The position numbers and the translations under genes are program-made. DNA of 9,868 bases from Pseudomonadota bacterium (lineage in GTDB: Bacteria; Pseudomonadota; Alphaproteobacteria; Sphingomonadales; Sphingomonadaceae): assembly GCA_023424275.1 (NCBI GenBank), contig JAFAED010000262.1, forward strand, positions 1-9,868, read 5' to 3'. Below are positions 6,980-9,868 of this stretch, piece by piece; positions within the stretch are counted from its first letter, which is position 1; each line of letters starts with the position of its first letter. Under the pieces are notes generated by a model. The model did no database searches and was not told where the DNA came from. It worked only from the letters and a program-made list of their open reading frames with translations.

Positions 6980-7831
6980 ATGCTGATCGCGCAGATCACA
7001 GATATCCATATCGGGTTCGATCCGGACAATCCGGCCGAATATAACCGCAAGCGCCTCGACGAGGTGCTCGACGTGCTGATCGAGGGGCCGAACCGGCCCG
7101 ACCTGCTGCTCGCCACCGGCGACATCACCGACCGCGGCGACGACGACAGCTACCGCCGCCTGGTCACCGCCTTTTCGCGCTGCCCCTTTCCGGTCTGGCC
7201 GAGCGTCGGCAATCATGACCTGCGCGACAATTTCCACGCGCGCTTTCCTGGGTTCGACGACGGCAACGGGTTCGTCCAATACACGATCGAGCTTCCCGAA
7301 TTGCGGCTGGTGACGGTCGACACGCTGGAGGAAGGGCGCCACGGCGGCGCCTTTTGCGAACAGCGTGCCGCGTGGCTCGATGCCGAGCTGGCGAAGGACA
7401 GCACCAAGCCGACCTATATCGTCATGCACCACCCGCCGGTCGAAAGCGGGATCGAGTGGATGAACACCGACCCCGACGAGCCGTGGGTCGCGACCTTCAC
7501 CGATGTCGTCCGCCGCCATCCGCAGGTTCGCGGCCTGATCTGCGGGCACTTGCATCGCAGCGTCACCGTCGCGTGGGAGGGGCGCACGATCGCGATCTGT
7601 TCATCGACCGCACCGCAGGTCTCGCTCGATCTGAGGCCGATCGACGAGGACAAGCCCGACGACCGCCCGATGATCGTCGCCGAGGATCCCGCCTATGCGC
7701 TCCACCGCTGGAACGGGCGCGAACTGGTCAGCTTTTACGACCATGCGGGGGCACACACGATGCTCGCCAAATATGACGAGCGATTGCAGCCGCTGGTGCG
7801 CGAATTGAAGGCCGAGCGGCCGGGTCAGTAG
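6980..7831 (+). CDS. cpdA: Class III cyclic nucleotide phosphodiesterase (CpdA-like metallophosphoesterase)
   Basis: The 283-residue cytosolic protein has the full calcineurin-like metallophosphoesterase signature: D8-I-H10, GDITDRG (47-53), GNHD (77-80), MHHPP (149-153) and GHLH (189-192), which bind the two-metal centre. Length and motif order fit CpdA, which hydrolyses 3',5'-cAMP to AMP; other phosphodiester substrates remain possible. The ATG at 6980 follows AGGGGA (6969-6974) with 5 nt spacing. It lies downstream of the redox operon on the same strand, separated by the 266-bp repeat element, so it could be co-transcribed or driven from within the repeat. The neighbourhood is suggestive because the first operon gene carries two cyclic-nucleotide-binding domains that this enzyme could tune. 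The 3' end overlaps the convergent gene by 7 nt. Confidence 0.85.
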   Translation: MLIAQITDIHIGFDPDNPAEYNRKRLDEVLDVLIEGPNRPDLLLATGDITDRGDDDSYRRLVTAFSRCPFPVWPSVGNHDLRDNFHARFPGFDDGNGFVQYTIELPELRLVTVDTLEEGRHGGAFCEQRAAWLDAELAKDSTKPTYIVMHHPPVESGIEWMNTDPDEPWVATFTDVVRRHPQVRGLICGHLHRSVTVAWEGRTIAICSSTAPQVSLDLRPIDEDKPDDRPMIVAEDPAYALHRWNGRELVSFYDHAGAHTMLAKYDERLQPLVRELKAERPGQ

Positions 7832-8769
7832 CCCAGCGAGAGATCGACGCGCGGTTCGACCGCTTCGCCCTTTTGCCAGCGGTCGAGATTTTCAAGGAAG
7901 CGTTGCGCCGAACGGACGAACATCTTGTCCTGCGCGCGGCCCGACAGGTGCATCGTGATATGCGCATTGTCGAGGCTCCACAGCGGATCGTCGGCGGGCA
8001 GCGGCTCGGGCGTCGTGACGTCGAGGAAGGCCGAGGCGATCTGCTGTTCGTTCAGCGCCGTGACCAGCGCGTCCTGGTCGACGACGCTGCCGCGCGCGAT
8101 GTTGATGAGCGTCGCGGTCGGCTTCATCGCCGCGAGTTCGACGGCGCCGATCATGCCGTCGGTTTCGGGGGTCGCGGGTACCGCAAGGATCACCCAGTCA
8201 AAATCGCCGAGCTGGGCGCGCCACTGGTCGGGGGTGAGCGTGTTCGGACCAGCCGAACGGCGCACGACCGTCACGTCGACGGCAAAGGCCTTCAGCCTTT
8301 CCTCGATCAGCTTGCCGATCGCGCCATAGCCGAGGAGCAGCGCTTTCGATCCGAACAGTTCGACCTTGCCCGGCGAATCCATCAGCCATTCGCGGCGTTC
8401 CTGCGCGCGCACGACGTCGCGATACCCCTTGGCGACGGTCAGCATGCCCATCACGACATATTCGGCGATGGTGATCGCGTTGATCCCGGCGCCGTTGGTC
8501 AGGACGGTGCCGCGCTCGCGCAGCAGGTCGAGCGGCATGCCGTCGACGCCGGCATAGATTGAATTGAGCCATTTGAGCCCGGTCGCTGCGGTGATGATCG
8601 CCGCCATGTCGCGCTTGTCGTACATGTCGAACCAGCCGATTTCGGCATGCGGCGCGAGTTCGAGCGCCTCTTCCTTCGATGCAAAGAAGCGCGGTTCGAC
8701 CCAGTCCGGCAGGCGGTTTTCGACGAGCGGACGGATCAGGCCCGAAAGGACGGTAACGGTCTTGGTCAT
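7825..8769 (-). CDS. D-2-hydroxyacid dehydrogenase family protein
   Basis: The 314-residue protein belongs to the NAD(P)-dependent D-isomer 2-hydroxyacid dehydrogenases, which interconvert 2-oxoacids and D-2-hydroxyacids in the cytosol. The Rossmann motif GYGAIG is at 147-152. The catalytic Arg lies in NIARGSVVD (R226), the Glu in DVTTPEPLP (E255) and the His in MHLSG (H274), so the active-site triad is complete. The exact substrate (glyoxylate/hydroxypyruvate-type or other) cannot be read from the sequence. The start codon directly follows the stop of the upstream DUF559 gene with no gap, and AAGGA (8776-8780) gives a ribosome binding site 6 nt away, within the 3' end of that gene. Translational coupling is likely. 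It overlaps the phosphodiesterase gene tail-to-tail by 7 nt, leaving no room for a terminator. Confidence 0.9.
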   Translation of the reverse strand: MTKTVTVLSGLIRPLVENRLPDWVEPRFFASKEEALELAPHAEIGWFDMYDKRDMAAIITAATGLKWLNSIYAGVDGMPLDLLRERGTVLTNGAGINAITIAEYVVMGMLTVAKGYRDVVRAQERREWLMDSPGKVELFGSKALLLGYGAIGKLIEERLKAFAVDVTVVRRSAGPNTLTPDQWRAQLGDFDWVILAVPATPETDGMIGAVELAAMKPTATLINIARGSVVDQDALVTALNEQQIASAFLDVTTPEPLPADDPLWSLDNAHITMHLSGRAQDKMFVRSAQRFLENLDRWQKGEAVEPRVDLSLGY

Positions 8770-9213
8770 TCAAAATCCTTCTTGATCCTCCCCATCGACT
8801 TGCGATGGGGAGGTGGCATCGCGAAGCGATGACGGAGGGGCTTTGCCGAACGCGCGCAGGCGGCTTTCGACGATATCAATGACAGATTGAGCGACTGTTT
8901 CAGCGCTGTCCAGTATGTCGCGTGCAGGGATGCGGAGTGTGTCGATGCCGTTGGCCCGAAGCCACGCATCCCGTCGTTCGTCGCGCGCCGGATTGTCGCC
9001 CATGTCGTGCGCCATGCCGTCGATTTCGACCGCGAGATTGGCGCGGGCACAGAAGAAGTCGAGAATGTAAGTACCGGCGGGGTGTTGCTTGCGGAATTTA
9101 TGGCCGTTCGGTGCGGTTCGGAGGAACTGCCAAAGCATTGCTTCGGGAAGTGAGAGGGTGCGGCGCAAGCTTTTGGCGCGGCGGACTGATCGGGCCGGTT
9201 TGTCAGGACGCAT
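8770..9213 (-). CDS. DUF559 (Vsr-like, restriction-endonuclease-fold) protein
   Basis: The 147-residue product shows the DUF559 pattern: SLPEAMLWQFLR near residue 21, GHKFRKQHPAGTYILDFFC (37-55), LAVEIDGMAH (60-69) and a C-terminal Leu-Arg-Ile-Pro strand. D52, E63 and D65 fit a PD-(D/E)xK-like nuclease core related to very-short-patch repair endonucleases, but no activity is established for the family as far as I know. Of two close ATG codons (9219 and 9213) the second is chosen because GGAGGGG at 9222-9228 sits 8 nt before it. The last 20 or so residues (PPSSLRDATSPSQVDGEDQEGF) are encoded by a REP-like repeat, and the ribosome binding site comes from an inverted copy of the same repeat, so the gene is framed by repeats. 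The arrangement hints at a repeat-associated or mobile cassette. The downstream dehydrogenase starts immediately after its stop. Confidence 0.85.
   Translation of the reverse strand: MRPDKPARSVRRAKSLRRTLSLPEAMLWQFLRTAPNGHKFRKQHPAGTYILDFFCARANLAVEIDGMAHDMGDNPARDERRDAWLRANGIDTLRIPARDILDSAETVAQSVIDIVESRLRAFGKAPPSSLRDATSPSQVDGEDQEGF
8781..8841 (+). repeat. REP-like palindrome, copy within the DUF559 3' end
   Basis: The core at 8787-8813 is a perfect 11-bp stem, CCTCCCCATCG and CGATGGGGAGG, with a 5-nt loop (ACTTG). It is followed by GTGG, a small second hairpin (ATCGCGAAGCGAT, 8818-8830) and GACGGAGGGGC. The 28-nt segment 8786-8813 is repeated without mismatch in opposite orientation at 9253-9280. 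This copy lies inside the coding frame of the DUF559 gene and encodes its C-terminal tail. Confidence 0.8.
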
Positions 9214-9220
9214 CGTCATT

Positions 9221-9280
9221 GCCCCTCCACCACTCGCTTCGCGAGCGGTCCCCCTCCCCATCGCAAGTCGATGGGGAGGA
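9221..9280 (-). repeat. REP-like palindrome, inverted copy upstream of the DUF559 gene
   Basis: This is the inverted partner of the 8781-8841 copy. The 28-nt core (9253-9280) is identical in reverse complement, and the second part (ACTCGCTTCGCGAGCGG, 9231-9247) is a diverged version of the small second hairpin. Its outer edge, CCCCTCC at 9222-9228, serves as the GGAGGGG ribosome binding site of the DUF559 gene on the minus strand. Confidence 0.8.
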
Positions 9281-9297
9281 TTGGGTTCTAACGGTCC

Positions 9298-9350
9298 TTC
9301 CCTTTGACTTGCAATGGGGCGGTGGCAGCCCGGAGGGTGGCTACGCCTCC
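9298..9350 (+). repeat. Degenerate REP-like copy at the cysS 3' end
   Basis: The stretch GACTTGCAATGGGGCGGTGG (9306-9325) followed by CAGCCCGGAGGGTGGCT resembles the 8781-8841 repeat in the same orientation, but the left stem arm is eroded (CTTCCCTTT instead of CCTCCCCAT). It runs up to and slightly into the last codons of cysS and lies about 18 nt from the preceding inverted copy. The pair of opposite copies may act as a bidirectional stem-loop between cysS and the DUF559 gene. Confidence 0.55.
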
Positions 9351-9868
9351 AGGCGCCAGTCCCAGCCGAGCGGATCGCCGTCCATCACCTCGACCCCGGC
9401 GGCGATGAGTTCGTCGCGCAGCGCGTCGGAAGCCGCGAAATCCTTGGCGGCGCGCGCTTCCTTGCGGCGGACGAGGATCGCTTCGATGTCGCCTTCGGTG
9501 ATCGTCGCCGCCTTGGGCCGGACGCGCAGGTCGGCGCGTCCGATCGTCAGCAGGTCGAGACCCAGCACCGCGTCCATCGCCGCGAGCGCGCCGCGCTTTT
9601 GCCCTGCATCGATCTTTTTCATCGCCGCCGCTTCTTCGAGCAGGGTCAGCGCGACGGCAGTGTTGAGGTCTTCCGACACCGCCGCGTCGAATTTCGCCAA
9701 CAGGTCGGTCAGGCGGCGGTCGGCGGGCTCGGCCGCTTCGGCTTCGCGCACGGGGACGGCGGCCATCACCAGCCGCTTCAACCGCGTGAGCGCGGCGCCG
9801 AGACCCTCCCATGAAAATTCGAGTTCGCTGCGATAATGCGCCTGCAGGCACATCAGGCGATAGGCGAG
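9341..9868 (-). CDS. cysS: Cysteinyl-tRNA synthetase, C-terminal part (5' end outside window)
   Basis: The visible 175 residues are the C-terminal end of CysS, which charges tRNA-Cys with cysteine in the cytosol. The segment begins LAYRLMCLQAHYRSELEF, the conserved YRL-LQ-HYRS-L-F helix found just after the catalytic core of class I CysRS. The DALR-type anticodon-binding helices follow (FDAAVSEDLNTAVALTLLEEA), and then the conserved tail with RRKEARAAKDFAASDALRDE and GVEVMDGDPLGWDW. The stop is at 9341. The catalytic HIGH and KMSKS regions lie beyond the right edge, so completeness cannot be judged. It is the first of the minus-strand genes here, 127 nt ahead of the DUF559 gene; the gap contains two REP-like copies. 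Confidence 0.92.
   Translation of the reverse strand, partial: LAYRLMCLQAHYRSELEFSWEGLGAALTRLKRLVMAAVPVREAEAAEPADRRLTDLLAKFDAAVSEDLNTAVALTLLEEAAAMKKIDAGQKRGALAAMDAVLGLDLLTIGRADLRVRPKAATITEGDIEAILVRRKEARAAKDFAASDALRDELIAAGVEVMDGDPLGWDWRLEA

Noticed and set aside
6774..6986. 70-codon plus-strand ORF inside the repeat element
   Set aside because: It consists of the inverted repeat arms and hairpins, with the same peptide read from the opposite strand, so it is a by-product of the repeat structure.
8781..9350. CRISPR array
   Set aside because: Repeats are palindromic, in alternating orientation and flank a gene; there is no regular repeat-spacer pattern.

Overview
The window is a high-GC stretch of alphaproteobacterial chromosome. 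Protein signatures, codon use and short palindromic repeats suggest a sphingomonad (Sphingopyxis/Sphingomonas-like). That assignment rests on recognition, not on a search. All proteins named here were recognised by reading translated motifs.

Layout from left to right. (1) 217-990, + strand: a complete bacterial aminoacyl-tRNA:protein transferase of the Bpt/arginyltransferase family, with a GTG start. (2) 991-1393: an intergenic region with a palindromic repeat (1039-1126) and the probable promoter region of the next operon. (3) 1394-6670, + strand: three tightly packed genes that appear to encode one electron-transfer complex. The first is an 816-residue fusion of an FAD/NAD(P) oxidoreductase, two cyclic-nucleotide-binding domains and a four-cluster [4Fe-4S] module. 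The second is a 293-residue five-helix membrane protein with two H-x13-H pairs, as expected for a two-haem b conduit. The third is an N-terminal FHA domain, one membrane anchor and ten CXXCH haem c motifs. (4) 6698-6963: a 266-bp element with 32-bp terminal inverted repeats and two internal hairpins, resembling a MITE. (5) 6980-7831, + strand: a class III (CpdA-like) cyclic nucleotide phosphodiesterase. (6) On the - strand: a D-2-hydroxyacid dehydrogenase, a DUF559/Vsr-like small nuclease-fold protein framed by inverted REP-like repeats, and the C-terminal part of cysteinyl-tRNA synthetase running off the right edge.

The most interesting part is the three-gene operon. The parts form a plausible path from cytosolic NAD(P)H through FAD, four Fe-S clusters and two transmembrane b haems to ten periplasmic c haems, or the reverse. 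Two cytoplasmic signalling modules are built into the machinery itself: cyclic-nucleotide-binding domains in the soluble subunit and an FHA (phosphopeptide-recognition) domain on the cytoplasmic end of the cytochrome. A probable cAMP phosphodiesterase lies just downstream. I know of no characterised respiratory or redox complex with this combination. The idea of a second-messenger- and phosphorylation-tuned transmembrane electron conduit is inference from domain architecture.

The second theme is small repeats. REP-like palindromes occur at the left edge, around the DUF559 gene (one perfect 28-nt inverted pair) and before the cysS stop. One copy encodes the C-terminal tail of the DUF559 protein and ends at the ribosome binding site of the next gene. 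No RNA gene, CRISPR array or complete insertion sequence was seen.
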